Assembly (NCBI RefSeq): GCF_943733665.1
Contig: NZ_OX030782.1
Span: 3,892,501 to 3,956,500, forward strand
Reading direction: 5' to 3'
DNA: 64,000 nucleotides
DNA from: Aquimarina sp. Aq107
Lineage (GTDB): Bacteria > Bacteroidota > Bacteroidia > Flavobacteriales > Flavobacteriaceae
How positions within the stretch are numbered: the first letter of the stretch is position 1; the number at the start of each line of letters is the position of its first letter. Shown one piece after another: positions 14,514-24,178 of the stretch. The notes under the pieces were generated by a model. That model did no database searches. It was not told the DNA's origin and saw nothing but the letters and a program-made list of their open reading frames with translations. A program made the translations under genes and the position numbers.

Positions 14514-15653
14514 ATGAATAAAATAATAAAACTACTGATTGTATTGGCTGTCTTTCATCAATATGATGTATCATCACAAACCAAAAAAGTATCTAGAGAT
14601 TGGACTTCTTTTACACAAACAATAGAAGTAAAAACAGACAAAAAAACAAAATTTAAATTACAAGGGCTGATTAAAGTAGATAGAACAGACACTACAGGAG
14701 TAGCTGCATTATGGGCAAGAGTAGATAACACAAATGGAGAGAGTGGTTTTTTTGACAATATGATGGATCGGCCTGCTACCAAAAATGAATGGAATACATA
14801 CACTATTGAAGGTGAAATTGACAAGAATGCTAAAACCATTAACTTCGGAGGATTATGCTTAAATAATGGTAAATTTTATTTTGATGACATACAGTTATCC
14901 ATACAAAACAAGAAAGGGGATTATGAACCAATATCACTTACCAATGCGTCCTTTGAAGATCCTGTAAAAAACGAACTTATTCCTGGATGGAATCAGGGTG
15001 TTGGCAGAGAAAAAGTAGTTCTCATCAAAGAATTCACAGCGCAATCTATAAAAAATGATGACAATACATCAAAAAGTTTATTGATCGAAGGGAAAAATAT
15101 CGTAAACAGTTATGTCATTAAAACAGATGAAGAATTTTCTCCACAGATAGGAGTTATGATATCAATGCTCAATAACCTAAGTACCCGTGTAGAAAGACGA
15201 GTGCAGGATTTAGACATCCGACAAACCGATCATCTAATGGATGAAAAAGCCAATCGCATCGGTGCCTTAATTATGCATCTTGCTGCAGCAGAGGTTTATT
15301 ACCAAGTTTATACTTTTGAGAAAAGAGGTTTTAACGAAGAAGAGAAAGAAAAATGGATGACGGCTTTAGACCTAGGAGAAAAAGCAAGGGATCTTTATAA
15401 AGGGAAACCAATAGATTATTATCTAAATATTTATAAAGAAGTGCGTACTAAAACTATAGAAGAGTTTAAAAAACGTAATGATTCTTGGTTAAATGATATG
15501 AGGCCTGGGTCTATTATGAATAATCACTACGCTTGGTTTCATGTAATGGAACATCAGTCCAGTCACTTAGGGCAAATGCTAATGATGATAAAAAGAATTC
15601 CTGAAGAAAAAGAGCAGAAAAAAATAGAAGTAAAGAAAAATATCGATCAGTAA
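14514..15653 (+). CDS. Secreted fusion: beta-sandwich domain plus DinB-like domain
   Basis: 379 residues with a signal peptide (MNKIIKLLIVLAVFHQYDVS). Residues ~25-140 form a beta-rich domain with the FDDIQLSI and FEDPVKNELIPGWNQ patterns typical of carbohydrate-binding-like beta-sandwich modules. Residues ~190-360 are a DinB-like four-helix domain. Its helices contain QTDHLMDEKANRIGALIMHLAAAEVYY and the metal-site pattern HVMEHQSSHLGQM (H-x3-H-x3-H). DinB-family proteins bind a divalent metal and many are thiol-dependent transferases, but most are cytoplasmic; an exported one fused to a binding module is unusual. The DoxX-like gene follows 13 nt later, so the two are probably co-expressed. 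Confidence 0.75.
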   Translation: MNKIIKLLIVLAVFHQYDVSSQTKKVSRDWTSFTQTIEVKTDKKTKFKLQGLIKVDRTDTTGVAALWARVDNTNGESGFFDNMMDRPATKNEWNTYTIEGEIDKNAKTINFGGLCLNNGKFYFDDIQLSIQNKKGDYEPISLTNASFEDPVKNELIPGWNQGVGREKVVLIKEFTAQSIKNDDNTSKSLLIEGKNIVNSYVIKTDEEFSPQIGVMISMLNNLSTRVERRVQDLDIRQTDHLMDEKANRIGALIMHLAAAEVYYQVYTFEKRGFNEEEKEKWMTALDLGEKARDLYKGKPIDYYLNIYKEVRTKTIEEFKKRNDSWLNDMRPGSIMNNHYAWFHVMEHQSSHLGQMLMMIKRIPEEKEQKKIEVKKNIDQ

Positions 15654-15666
15654 TTTAAAATCTCTT

Positions 15667-16677
15667 ATGAGTCAATTGCAAAACATCACTCAATTTATCA
15701 AAACCAATATTTTATATTTAATAAGAGTAGCCTGTAGATATTATATCGCCTATAATATGTTCTCATATGCTTTTGGTAAGATACTTAAAACTCAGTTTAA
15801 TATGGGGCTTAGTTATCTCACTGATACGGGACTTGATAATTTTAATGGTTTTATGTTTACTTGGCTTTATTATGGATACTCTAGAAGTTATGGGTTGGTC
15901 ATAGCCACTACGCAGATCATCGCAGGATTGCTATTATTGTTTAGAAAAACAGAACGATTAGGGATCGTATTATTTCTAAGTTTTATGGTAAATATCTTAT
16001 TTGTAGATATTTTTTATGAAATTGATGGCGCATTATGGCATGCGGCAAAACTTACGGCTCTAGGTTTCTTTTTACTATTTTCAGATTGGAAAGGATTTAA
16101 AACCTATTTCCTAAAAGCTTTTGAAACGGTTCAACTAATACCACAAATAGTACCGCAGAAGTTAAAAAAAATATACTGGCTTAAGTTTTTAATTATTCCA
16201 ATTATGATTTGGTATGCGTATGATTACATAAATAATCTTAAACAAAATTATATGACCGAAAATGAACTTCATGGTATTTGGAGGATCGTTTCTGGAAATC
16301 ACGATCCATCGCATCGATTGTATAAGATAACATTTGATTATCACAATCAAATCAAAATTAAAGATTTCTCCAAAAACCTATATTTTGGAAATATTGAGTT
16401 AGATACTGTGACCAAAACAATCCAACTAAAAGGGAAGCATTATTCTGAGGAAGCTTATCATTTTCTAAGTGATAGTTTAGCAAAATTACCAGTTGCTCAA
16501 CAAGAAGATAAGAACCTTAGTAAAGAAATAAAAAATTATTACCATACTATTAATGAATCATTACCTTTTGACAATGTGGAATACACATATCGTATAAAAC
16601 AAGATACTTTAATTCTAAGTTCATCAACTCATAAAGAACTAAAGTTTATAAATTGTACTGAGGATTATATCAATTGA
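15667..16677 (+). CDS. DoxX-like membrane protein with C-terminal soluble domain
   Basis: 336 residues. The first ~175 residues have four to five hydrophobic segments in the DoxX/DoxD-like arrangement (CRYYIAYNMFSYAFGKILKTQF, YSRSYGLVIATTQIIAGLLL, LGIVLFLSFMVNILFVDIFY, AAKLTALGFFLLFSDW). Another helix at about 175-190 (FLIIPIMIWYAYDYI) leads to a polar domain of ~140 residues beginning ENELHGIWRIVSGN, with the look of a lipocalin-type beta barrel. DoxX relatives are quinone- or redox-linked membrane proteins; the role of this one is unknown. It lies 13 nt downstream of the DinB fusion gene and is probably in the same operon. Confidence 0.72.
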   Translation: MSQLQNITQFIKTNILYLIRVACRYYIAYNMFSYAFGKILKTQFNMGLSYLTDTGLDNFNGFMFTWLYYGYSRSYGLVIATTQIIAGLLLLFRKTERLGIVLFLSFMVNILFVDIFYEIDGALWHAAKLTALGFFLLFSDWKGFKTYFLKAFETVQLIPQIVPQKLKKIYWLKFLIIPIMIWYAYDYINNLKQNYMTENELHGIWRIVSGNHDPSHRLYKITFDYHNQIKIKDFSKNLYFGNIELDTVTKTIQLKGKHYSEEAYHFLSDSLAKLPVAQQEDKNLSKEIKNYYHTINESLPFDNVEYTYRIKQDTLILSSSTHKELKFINCTEDYIN

Positions 16678-16709
16678 GTTTTTTGGAATTATTTTCTAAA
16701 TTTAAAGCA

Positions 16710-16729
16710 AAACACTATGCAAACCATTC
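16710..16729 (+). repeat. 20-bp exact repeat, copy 2 (copy 1 at 12569-12588)
   Basis: Identical to 12569-12588 and covers the start codon of the small membrane protein gene at 16717. See copy 1. Confidence 0.75.
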
Positions 16730-16989
16730 AAAAAAACAGCAAGTTACTATTTTTCGTATTCTTCTTTATTTGCATTTCGCTTATAAATAACACTTCTTAT
16801 TTTGATCAACAGACTAAATTATATTTAGCCATAGGTTGCGCTGTAGCTGCTATCTCATTCGTGATCTTTTATTGGTCTAAAAAGGAGAATAGAGCATCTT
16901 ATAAGAACAATACATTTAAAAATAAAATAGGCATTCTTATTGGAGCTGTCGCTGTGACTTTAGCGATATATGTTTATCAGATGATATAA
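16717..16989 (+). CDS. Small membrane protein
   Basis: 90 residues with three hydrophobic segments (LLFFVFFFICISLI, LYLAIGCAVAAISFVIFYW, IGILIGAVAVTLAIYVYQM), so a small three-helix membrane protein. Basic residues between the second and third helices suggest a cytoplasmic loop there. No family is recognised. It begins 39 nt after the DoxX-like gene and may be the last gene of that unit. Its start codon region is part of a 20-bp exact repeat also found inside the regulator gene at 12569. Confidence 0.65.
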   Translation: MQTIQKNSKLLFFVFFFICISLINNTSYFDQQTKLYLAIGCAVAAISFVIFYWSKKENRASYKNNTFKNKIGILIGAVAVTLAIYVYQMI

Positions 16990-17002
16990 CGTAAAACTGC
17001 TA

Positions 17003-18214
17003 CTAGTTACTTGTTCCTTTTAAATATTGCTCAATTTTGCTTATTTCTTTAGTTTGTTGTGGAGCATTATAGTTCAACCAAAACTCTGCATTGTATTCGC
17101 TTGAGTGATTTTCTATACTACTATCAGAATTCATATTTCGAGTAAATGGGTATTTCTCTACATTATCTACAATGATTTTGTTTACGAACAATTCTTTTTT
17201 TGGTTCTTTTACAAATAGTAATTTACTAGGAGTTTTAGTATCATAAATATTCCAGGTATCTTCTTCCCTTTGATATTTTAGATACATTTTGTCCTTATAT
17301 TCCTGATACTCAAAAATTACATTATAATACACTTGTTCTCCTCCATGTGTCAATCTTCTTTTCCATGATTTTCCTTTATGAGCAGTTCGCGTAAGCTCCA
17401 TTCTTACAAAGGCAAAAGATTCTGTATCTATGTATAGTGTTGCTTTCTGAAAAGGTGCATCTGTTCCTTTTATTTTATATACATACTTCTGATTATAAGG
17501 TAAGATATCCTCTAACTCATATTTCCATCCATTTTTTCCTTTAATGGGTCCATAATCAAATCTTATAAAATCATCTTCTATTAAGTCGATAATTGAATTT
17601 TTTCTTTCCCACTGTTTGTTCCAAGGATTTTTTTCTGCAATGTAGCTATTCCTTATGGCTACAAGCTCTACTTTAGCTTCGACTTCTTTATTTGTAGGTT
17701 GATTGTAAAACTTAGCTGCACATTCTAAATACTCTACATATGTACTATCTTCTTTTTGCAAATCACGAACAAAACCTTCTAGAATATAAGACTGATCAGG
17801 GTAGTTATTAGGAATCTCCTGATATGCCTTTTTTACTATCTGTTTTGCCGATAATTTCTTCTTTTTGGTCGTTGTAATCACCACTTCACTCAGCGCATTT
17901 ACTTCTGCACTTAGCAATATTTGCTGATCAAGATTAAAATCATCAATATTTTTCTCTACAGAATCATACCCTAGACTCGATATTATGATTACACCATTTT
18001 CTTTATTAGAGATATGAAAAACAAACTTCCCTTCTTCATTAGATATTGTGCCAATTGCCTGCCCTTTTAGGTAAATAGAAGCAAATGGTATTGGTTGGTT
18101 GTTTTCTTTATCTAAAACTTTCCCTGTAATGGTTTTGTTGCCGTTTTGTGCTATAGAAATAACCGTACACAAAAAGATACTGATGGAAATAATGAATTTA
18201 ATAATTGTATGCAT
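17003..18214 (-). CDS. Carboxypeptidase-regulatory-like domain protein, exported
   Basis: 403 residues from the chosen ATG at 18214 (MHTIIKFIISISIFLCTVIS, cleavage near SIAQ). A longer reading from 18298 would place 28 residues ahead of the signal peptide. The first ~90 mature residues are a CarboxypepD_reg-like domain (TITGKVLDKENNQPIPFASI, GTISNEEGKFVFHI, IIISSLGYDSV). The linker ALSEVVITTTKKKK is typical of the family. The rest (AKQIVKKAYQEIPNNYPDQS, later FEYQEYKDKMYLKYQREEDT) matches the common Bacteroidetes type in which this domain precedes a beta-rich C-terminal part of unknown role. It is separated by 202 nt from the barrel gene upstream, so probably has its own promoter. Confidence 0.82.
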   Translation of the reverse strand: MHTIIKFIISISIFLCTVISIAQNGNKTITGKVLDKENNQPIPFASIYLKGQAIGTISNEEGKFVFHISNKENGVIIISSLGYDSVEKNIDDFNLDQQILLSAEVNALSEVVITTTKKKKLSAKQIVKKAYQEIPNNYPDQSYILEGFVRDLQKEDSTYVEYLECAAKFYNQPTNKEVEAKVELVAIRNSYIAEKNPWNKQWERKNSIIDLIEDDFIRFDYGPIKGKNGWKYELEDILPYNQKYVYKIKGTDAPFQKATLYIDTESFAFVRMELTRTAHKGKSWKRRLTHGGEQVYYNVIFEYQEYKDKMYLKYQREEDTWNIYDTKTPSKLLFVKEPKKELFVNKIIVDNVEKYPFTRNMNSDSSIENHSSEYNAEFWLNYNAPQQTKEISKIEQYLKGTSN

Positions 18215-18416
18215 AGTAAGATGACGAGCCAAAACTAATTTCGTTACTTTTTTTTGAATACTAAAATCTTTTTTGCTTGAACATGTAACTTGCCACACTT
18301 GATATAACTATACACCTCATCAATCAATTTTAGCACCAATCTCCTATTATCAAACGAGATACACCTATAAAACCTGAACTACTTATGTCAATATTGTATC
18401 GCTACTAAAACCAAAA

Positions 18417-21155
18417 TTACAGATTATATTTCACACTTAAAATCCAATATCTTGGTTGCACTACATAGCTAGATGTACTATTAAATAATTCATTAAAACT
18501 ATCTCTATTGATACTTTCAGTATCTAATAAATTGGTAACGGAAAATTTATACTCCCATTTACTATCTGGTTTCTGATAAAACACCTCTGCATCCCAAAAA
18601 CTATATTCATTTAAGGTAGTTTCGGTATCTCGATAATTATAGTAACTATAAGAAGATTTTAAAAGGAAGCCTTTGGCAAAAGTCCAATCTAATCTGGCAA
18701 AAGGGCGACTGGTATAGAAAGTACTTTCTGCACCATTATTATCATAATCATTCACTGTAATACTATAACCAAGATCAAAATTAGGTCCTTTCTTAAAATT
18801 TGTAGACCATTCTGTCTGATACGTTTGTGTAAGACTAATACTCTCACTAGGCAATGTGTTAACTATATTATTAAAACTAGACCAACTTACATTAGCACTT
18901 AGGTTTCCTTTGATCTTACCAAAAGTCCTCGTAAAATTACCACTACCGGATAAAACCTGATCGGCAAGATTAGAATTTATCGGTGTATTTACCCTATTGA
19001 TACCAGATACAACACTCGTATTCTTAATAGGATTACGTCTATTGGTATAACTTAATCTAGCGAAGATATTGGTGTAATTAAACATATTGAAACTAAAATA
19101 GTTTAAAGAGTAGTTATCGTACAATGCATTCTCTAAACTTCTATTTCCCTGAGATAATGAGTTATAATTATTAAAAACATATCCTTCTGCCAGATTATTT
19201 ATATCTGTATAGTTGGCGGTAATTGAATAATTAAATCGTAGACTCTCACTTTTTTTAAACTGTACTAAAGCAAAAAAATCTGGTAATACCTGCCACTCAT
19301 TCTGATTGATCGTTGTACCCAATTGCTCATCTTTTAAATCATAATTATGAATACTAACTCCTGGATTAAAGGTAAAGATTCCAGTAATAAACTTATAATG
19401 TACTCCAGCATATAAATCATTAAAATTATAAGTAACATCATTAGTAAATTCTTCTGACTCAAAATTATTTTGATTTCCATCATCTAAAATTTGAAAAATA
19501 TCAGAGTCAAAATTCTGCGTGCTTAGAGTAGATCCTATTGTAAAATTCAGATTACTCTTTTTATTCAGCACATAGTAATAATCTAATTTTGCATCTAATT
19601 TACTGGTAGTTACATTTTTTTGTTGATTAACATTATATCGTTCTGAAGCTTCTAAAGGATCAAATGTATCTGAATTCGGATCATTAGGATCGTTGATTTC
19701 TGTAAAAACCCCTCTAAAGGGTATTTCGGACCGAATGGCATTGTAAAATGGATCTTCTTCTTGGAATAAATGTTGTGCTTCAAAAGAGAAAATATTTTTT
19801 GAATTTAGTGTATAATATGCATTTAAATTTTGTTGTACAGAAAAAGGGTCATTTTCTAATCGTTCGTTAATATCTTCAGAAATATCATCTCTTACAGAAA
19901 GAAAAGTATCATCCTCTTCTTGTTGAGAAAGTTTCCCAAAAACGTCATAATCTAATCGAAAATTGCTACTCGGTCTATAACTTGCACTTAGTTTTAACAA
20001 TCCTAAAGTGCTACGTTGCTCTGTATTATCAAAAGTTTCCTCTATTGTGTTGTCAGTAGGATCAGCAGTATCATCAATATACGTTCTTCTTGTATTGGTG
20101 ATCAAATCTGTTTTAGTATTGCTTACAATTCCATATCCACTAATATCTAATGTTTTACTAGCAGACATACTAAAATTGGCAGCTCCAAACTTGGTGTTAA
20201 TTTCATTCGCTCGATCATTCTGTAGCACAGCAAATGCCAAATCATCACTTGTTATATTAAAAGAAGTCCCTCCTCTACCTAAATTTCTAAAACCTCCTGT
20301 AAAATTAAAGTAGTCCCTTCTAGAAAATGGTACTTCTCCTATATCATTAAAATCGGTTAAAATATTAATACTATATTTTGGATTATAATAAAACAATTTA
20401 GGTTTTACCAAATATCGTTCTGTCTCTCCTACTCCTGCTCCTACGGTTATATCTCCGAACCAAAAATTCTTTTTACCTTCTTTCAGTTTTATGTTAATAG
20501 CTACCTGATCCTGGTTATTACGAAGGCCGCGCATTTGGCCAACATCTTCATAATTTCTCAATACTTCTACCTTATCTAATGCATCTGCCGGAATATTTTT
20601 TGTCGCCAATTTAGAATCTCCATCAAAAAAATCTTTTCCTTCTACCATTACTTTAGAAACTGTTTTCCCTTCGACTTCTATTTCTCCGTCATCATTTACT
20701 TCTATTCCCGGTAGTTTATCTAAAACATCACCTAATTTTTTCTCATTACCGTTCGTAAACGAATCCGTATTATATACCAATGTATCTCCTTTTACCACTA
20801 CTGGTATTTCATAAACGATTTCTACCTCATCAAGGCTATTTTGTTCTGATGTCATCTGGAAATCTACTTTTACATCTTCAGTCTTTACAATACTAGTTTT
20901 ATCTTTTGCAGAAAGCCCTATAAAACTTACCTTAAGTAAATAGGTTTCATTAGCAGGAACTGATAAACCATATTTTCCTTTACTATTCGTAATTCCATAA
21001 GCGGTCATGGAATTATCACTTTTTTTATAGGCTATTACATTCGCCATTTCTAATGGATTACCAACTGAATCTTTAACAAATCCCGTAATCTGAACTTTCT
21101 GTGCAGACATAGTGATTCCTACCAACAATATGGCATATAGTATTTTTTGCTTCAT
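18417..21155 (-). CDS. Outer-membrane beta-barrel protein, TonB-receptor-like
   Basis: 912 residues. Signal peptide MKQKILYAILLVGITMSA, then a carboxypeptidase-regulatory-like domain (VQITGFVKDSVGNPLEMANV, YGLSVPANETYLLKVSFIGL). A plug-like region follows (KLGDVLDKLPGIEVNDDGEI, then VMVEGKDFFDGD). The remaining ~650 residues are a large beta barrel ending SYVVQPRYWILSVKYNL, with aromatic residues near the end. This is the outer-membrane beta-barrel family next to SusC-like TonB receptors; an import role is plausible but the substrate is unknown. It is the last gene of a co-directional set with two GLPGLI proteins, an aspartyl protease and a TlpA-like protein, and starts 28 nt after the first GLPGLI gene. 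Confidence 0.9.
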   Translation of the reverse strand: MKQKILYAILLVGITMSAQKVQITGFVKDSVGNPLEMANVIAYKKSDNSMTAYGITNSKGKYGLSVPANETYLLKVSFIGLSAKDKTSIVKTEDVKVDFQMTSEQNSLDEVEIVYEIPVVVKGDTLVYNTDSFTNGNEKKLGDVLDKLPGIEVNDDGEIEVEGKTVSKVMVEGKDFFDGDSKLATKNIPADALDKVEVLRNYEDVGQMRGLRNNQDQVAINIKLKEGKKNFWFGDITVGAGVGETERYLVKPKLFYYNPKYSINILTDFNDIGEVPFSRRDYFNFTGGFRNLGRGGTSFNITSDDLAFAVLQNDRANEINTKFGAANFSMSASKTLDISGYGIVSNTKTDLITNTRRTYIDDTADPTDNTIEETFDNTEQRSTLGLLKLSASYRPSSNFRLDYDVFGKLSQQEEDDTFLSVRDDISEDINERLENDPFSVQQNLNAYYTLNSKNIFSFEAQHLFQEEDPFYNAIRSEIPFRGVFTEINDPNDPNSDTFDPLEASERYNVNQQKNVTTSKLDAKLDYYYVLNKKSNLNFTIGSTLSTQNFDSDIFQILDDGNQNNFESEEFTNDVTYNFNDLYAGVHYKFITGIFTFNPGVSIHNYDLKDEQLGTTINQNEWQVLPDFFALVQFKKSESLRFNYSITANYTDINNLAEGYVFNNYNSLSQGNRSLENALYDNYSLNYFSFNMFNYTNIFARLSYTNRRNPIKNTSVVSGINRVNTPINSNLADQVLSGSGNFTRTFGKIKGNLSANVSWSSFNNIVNTLPSESISLTQTYQTEWSTNFKKGPNFDLGYSITVNDYDNNGAESTFYTSRPFARLDWTFAKGFLLKSSYSYYNYRDTETTLNEYSFWDAEVFYQKPDSKWEYKFSVTNLLDTESINRDSFNELFNSTSSYVVQPRYWILSVKYNL

Positions 21156-21183
21156 TTCTTTGATTAATTTTTTTTAAAGAATT

Positions 21184-22068
21184 TTAATTTCTGCGTCCTC
21201 CGCCTAAGCCTCCTCTTCCTCTTCGTTGCGTACTGAATTGTTCGATCATTTCTTCCACTTTCTTCTTTGTAATTTCATCAAACTCAGCTTGTGAAACATC
21301 TTTCCCTTTTGTTGGTGGTTTGATTTCTTCTTTTTCTTCGGCGTTTAGCACAATTTTATTACACAATAGTGTTGTTCTTCCCTCTTGTACTTCTAATATT
21401 AAACCTGGTAATCCCCAATAAGATCCTGGTCCTTGATTTACCGGAATTTCTGGTGTATACCAAGCAGTAACTTCAATTTCTTCTAGTGGTTCTGGCATAT
21501 CCGGAGCATTATCTGCATTTGCCTGATCATCAGATCCGTTTTCTCTTTGATCTCTTTGTTCCCTAGCCTTTCTTCTCATAGCTCTAAAGTCCATCACTTC
21601 ACTCACTTTTTTAGTAGTGGTTGCCTTAAAACAGGTATAATTTCCAATTTTTTTAGTCTCATTAACTAAAGTCCAATTATATTTTGCTAGTGAATCTTTG
21701 ATCAAGAAGTTTTTTCCATAAAATTCTCGTTGATCATAATATTGACCATCTTTTATACTTTTATAATAATTATTAGATGTAAAACCAGAAAGCATAGCTC
21801 CCCATCTTCCACCACCTCCACCAGATGCATCTAATTGTGCTTCTTCCTTATAGGTCGCGGCACTTTTATTAAAAGTAAGCACAAAGGTTTTTTCCATGAC
21901 AGATTTCATTCTATCGGCAATAGCTTTTTTCTGGTCTTCCGACATTTGTCGTCTACCAAAATCCATATCCATTCCTGTTTTACTGAAATAATAGGCTTTT
22001 CCCTGAAAATCCTGTGCGATTGTTAAAGAGGTTACAAGAATAGTAACCCATGTACATATAGTCTTCAT
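21184..22068 (-). CDS. GLPGLI family protein (larger paralogue)
   Basis: 294 residues with a signal peptide (MKTICTWVTILVTSLTIA) followed by QDFQGKAYYFSKTGM. The family's name motif is present as YWGLPGLILEVQEGRTTLLC. Shared features with the paralogue at 23354-24172 include the fold start QDFQG, the segment YNWTLVNETKKIGNYTCFKA, WYTPEIPVN and CNKIVLN. An internal Asp/Asn/Gln-rich insertion (~residues 165-195) and a Gly/Arg-rich C-terminus distinguish it. GLPGLI proteins are Bacteroidetes periplasmic or envelope proteins of unknown function, often beside outer-membrane barrels with regulatory domains, as here. It lies 92 nt after the protease gene in the same direction. Confidence 0.92.
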   Translation of the reverse strand: MKTICTWVTILVTSLTIAQDFQGKAYYFSKTGMDMDFGRRQMSEDQKKAIADRMKSVMEKTFVLTFNKSAATYKEEAQLDASGGGGGRWGAMLSGFTSNNYYKSIKDGQYYDQREFYGKNFLIKDSLAKYNWTLVNETKKIGNYTCFKATTTKKVSEVMDFRAMRRKAREQRDQRENGSDDQANADNAPDMPEPLEEIEVTAWYTPEIPVNQGPGSYWGLPGLILEVQEGRTTLLCNKIVLNAEEKEEIKPPTKGKDVSQAEFDEITKKKVEEMIEQFSTQRRGRGGLGGGRRN

Positions 22069-22160
22069 ATTAGGCAGTTTTAAAATATTTAGACTCTATG
22101 ATTAGCACTAGGTTTAATCAATAAAAGTTAATTATATCCTAAAAAAACAACAGTTTTCTA

Positions 22161-23324
22161 TTAGATTAATCGTTTCAATAAAATAACTACTCGATGTACT
22201 TTCCCAGATTTATTTTTTACTTCTATTTCTACCTTTTTTTGATCATGCTTTAAATGCTTCTTCCAGAAGTTTAGTTCCTTTCCACCATATCCATCTATTT
22301 TAAGTAATTCATCTCCTTCTCTAATACCTTTTTCATACGCTTCACTAGATTGCACCACATGACTTACTAATATTTTGCCTTCTACCTTTTCTATACCTAT
22401 TCCGCTAGTAGGAAATTCAAATGGAGTATTAAACTTTTCATTAGGTTTGAAATAAAATAATTTCTTTTCATAATCTAGTACCATGTCAAATCTATTAATA
22501 ATTTGTGCTCCTAAGATTCCGGTATAATTGGGAGAGCCTGATACTCCTTCTTTGCCTTCTGAAATATCAATTGGTAAATCAGTAAATTCGAAATCGCTGA
22601 ATCTTAATTTTTCTATAGTTCCTTTCGTATAAGTTGTAGATTTATTCAGCCCTCTTGCCTTGCCTTTAATTGTTTTTCCTGATCTATTTCTAAGATCATT
22701 TTTTACAGCATATGGTGTATTAAACAATACACTCATATTTGCACCACTATCAAATAGAAAATTTCCAGTTAGCGTATTACCATCATTTAAAGTAAAGGTT
22801 AAATCAATTTGAGGAATAGGTGTTCCATCAAATTTCATTGGAATCTTAGTGTATAAATCCAATCCTGAAATCAAATCACCTTCATTATATAATGTGATCA
22901 TCTTTTTCTTAAAATCAAAGCTTGTTCGATACTTCCTTAAAACATCATACCCTATGATACCTTGAATTTTTCTACCAGATCGTTGAGAAAGTTTTTGTAA
23001 ATCTACAAGAACTAAATTCGAGTTATCAAATACGACTGTTCCTATCTTGACAGTTTGATTTGTAGCGATATTATAAGTTTGTGATCCATTTGCACCTTGT
23101 GCATTTTGCGAATAATTAGATTTTATATTCAATCTTTGGGCCACCGTACTCTCCAAAACCCCGATCGATGCTCCAGTATCGAACACAAAATCTAAATATT
23201 CTTCTTGCTCATTTACTCGTACCTTTATAAAAACGAGGCCGTCTTCTTCAAAAGGTATAGTGGTTACTTGTGCTTTTATGTTAAAAAACACAAGTATGAA
23301 TAATACTAATAAAATCCTGTTCAT
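22161..23324 (-). CDS. Retropepsin-like aspartyl protease with PDZ domain
   Basis: 387 residues with a signal peptide (MNRILLVLFILVFFNIKA). Two aspartyl-protease half-sites are visible: FVFDTGASIGVLE near residue 48 and NFLFDSGANMSVLF near residue 190. It is therefore a single-chain, two-domain enzyme of the kind common in Bacteroidetes. The C-terminal ~90 residues form a PDZ domain (GIGIEKVEGKILVSHVVQSS, then EAYEKGIREGDELLKIDGYGG). Such proteins are expected in the periplasm and cleave or bind other envelope proteins. Its place between two GLPGLI genes (29 and 92 nt spacing) suggests that one of them, or the barrel, is its substrate or partner; this is inference. Confidence 0.9.
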   Translation of the reverse strand: MNRILLVLFILVFFNIKAQVTTIPFEEDGLVFIKVRVNEQEEYLDFVFDTGASIGVLESTVAQRLNIKSNYSQNAQGANGSQTYNIATNQTVKIGTVVFDNSNLVLVDLQKLSQRSGRKIQGIIGYDVLRKYRTSFDFKKKMITLYNEGDLISGLDLYTKIPMKFDGTPIPQIDLTFTLNDGNTLTGNFLFDSGANMSVLFNTPYAVKNDLRNRSGKTIKGKARGLNKSTTYTKGTIEKLRFSDFEFTDLPIDISEGKEGVSGSPNYTGILGAQIINRFDMVLDYEKKLFYFKPNEKFNTPFEFPTSGIGIEKVEGKILVSHVVQSSEAYEKGIREGDELLKIDGYGGKELNFWKKHLKHDQKKVEIEVKNKSGKVHRVVILLKRLI

Positions 23325-23353
23325 TTTTTGATTGTTTTGATCGATGATTATGA

Positions 23354-24172
23354 TTATCCTCCTATTCTAATTTCTATACTATTACCATCATCTCGGCGCG
23401 GCATTCTATCTTGCATTTCTTTCATTTTTTTACGCATGATTTCTTCAAATCTAGTTTCAGTTACTTCTTTACCCTTTGTTGGCTCCTCAATTTCTATTTT
23501 TTTACTTGGATTTAAAACAATTTTATTACATAAAACTCGCAAGTCTCCATCATTAACCTCCATAATGAGTCCTGGTAAACCCCAATAATTTGCTGGACCA
23601 TTGTTTACGGGTATTTCTGGCGTATACCATACTACTACTTCAATCTCTTCCGTTTCTGGTTCGGATTTTTCTTCTTCTCCATTAACTCGTATATCCCTAA
23701 TAATTTCCTGAGTTCTGGTCATGGTCGCTTTATAACAATTATAGTTTCCTATTTTTTTAGTTTCATTAGATAGTTTCCAATTGTAATGGGTTAAAGTATC
23801 TTTTACTAAAAACATTTTGCCTAACATATCTCGTTGTGCAACAAACTTCTCTTCCTTTGTATTTTTGAAAAGAATATCTGAGGCTCCAGATCCTGCGATC
23901 ATTATTTGCATTCCTGAAGCGGGTTGTGGAGCTCCTAAACTTTCTTCTTCCTTATAGACCGATGTTTCTTTATTGAATCGTAGTGTATATTCTTTTTGGA
24001 ATTGCTTACGCATCATTTCGTGAATTTGCTTCTGCATTTCAGAATTCACCTGTGTACTATCCAATTGTATTTCTAACTTTCTATCCGTACTATAAGTTGC
24101 TATCCCTTGAAAATCCTGTGCCGAAATTTTCCCTATAACACACAATGTTATTACTATTATTAATCTTATCAT
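23354..24172 (-). CDS. GLPGLI family protein (smaller paralogue)
   Basis: 272 residues with a signal peptide (MIRLIIVITLCVIGKISA) and mature start QDFQGIATYSTDRK. The hallmark YWGLPGLIMEVNDGDLRVLC is present, along with YNWKLSNETKKIGNYNCYKA, WYTPEIPVNNGPAN and CNKIVLNPSKK, aligning closely with the paralogue at 21184-22068. The C-terminus is Met/Arg-rich (KKMKEMQDRMPRRDDGNS). Function is unknown for the family. It starts 6 nt after the TlpA-like gene and is followed by the protease, so it is the second gene of the set driven by the promoter near 24945. Confidence 0.92.
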   Translation of the reverse strand: MIRLIIVITLCVIGKISAQDFQGIATYSTDRKLEIQLDSTQVNSEMQKQIHEMMRKQFQKEYTLRFNKETSVYKEEESLGAPQPASGMQIMIAGSGASDILFKNTKEEKFVAQRDMLGKMFLVKDTLTHYNWKLSNETKKIGNYNCYKATMTRTQEIIRDIRVNGEEEKSEPETEEIEVVVWYTPEIPVNNGPANYWGLPGLIMEVNDGDLRVLCNKIVLNPSKKIEIEEPTKGKEVTETRFEEIMRKKMKEMQDRMPRRDDGNSIEIRIGG

Positions 24173-24178
24173 TTTTTA

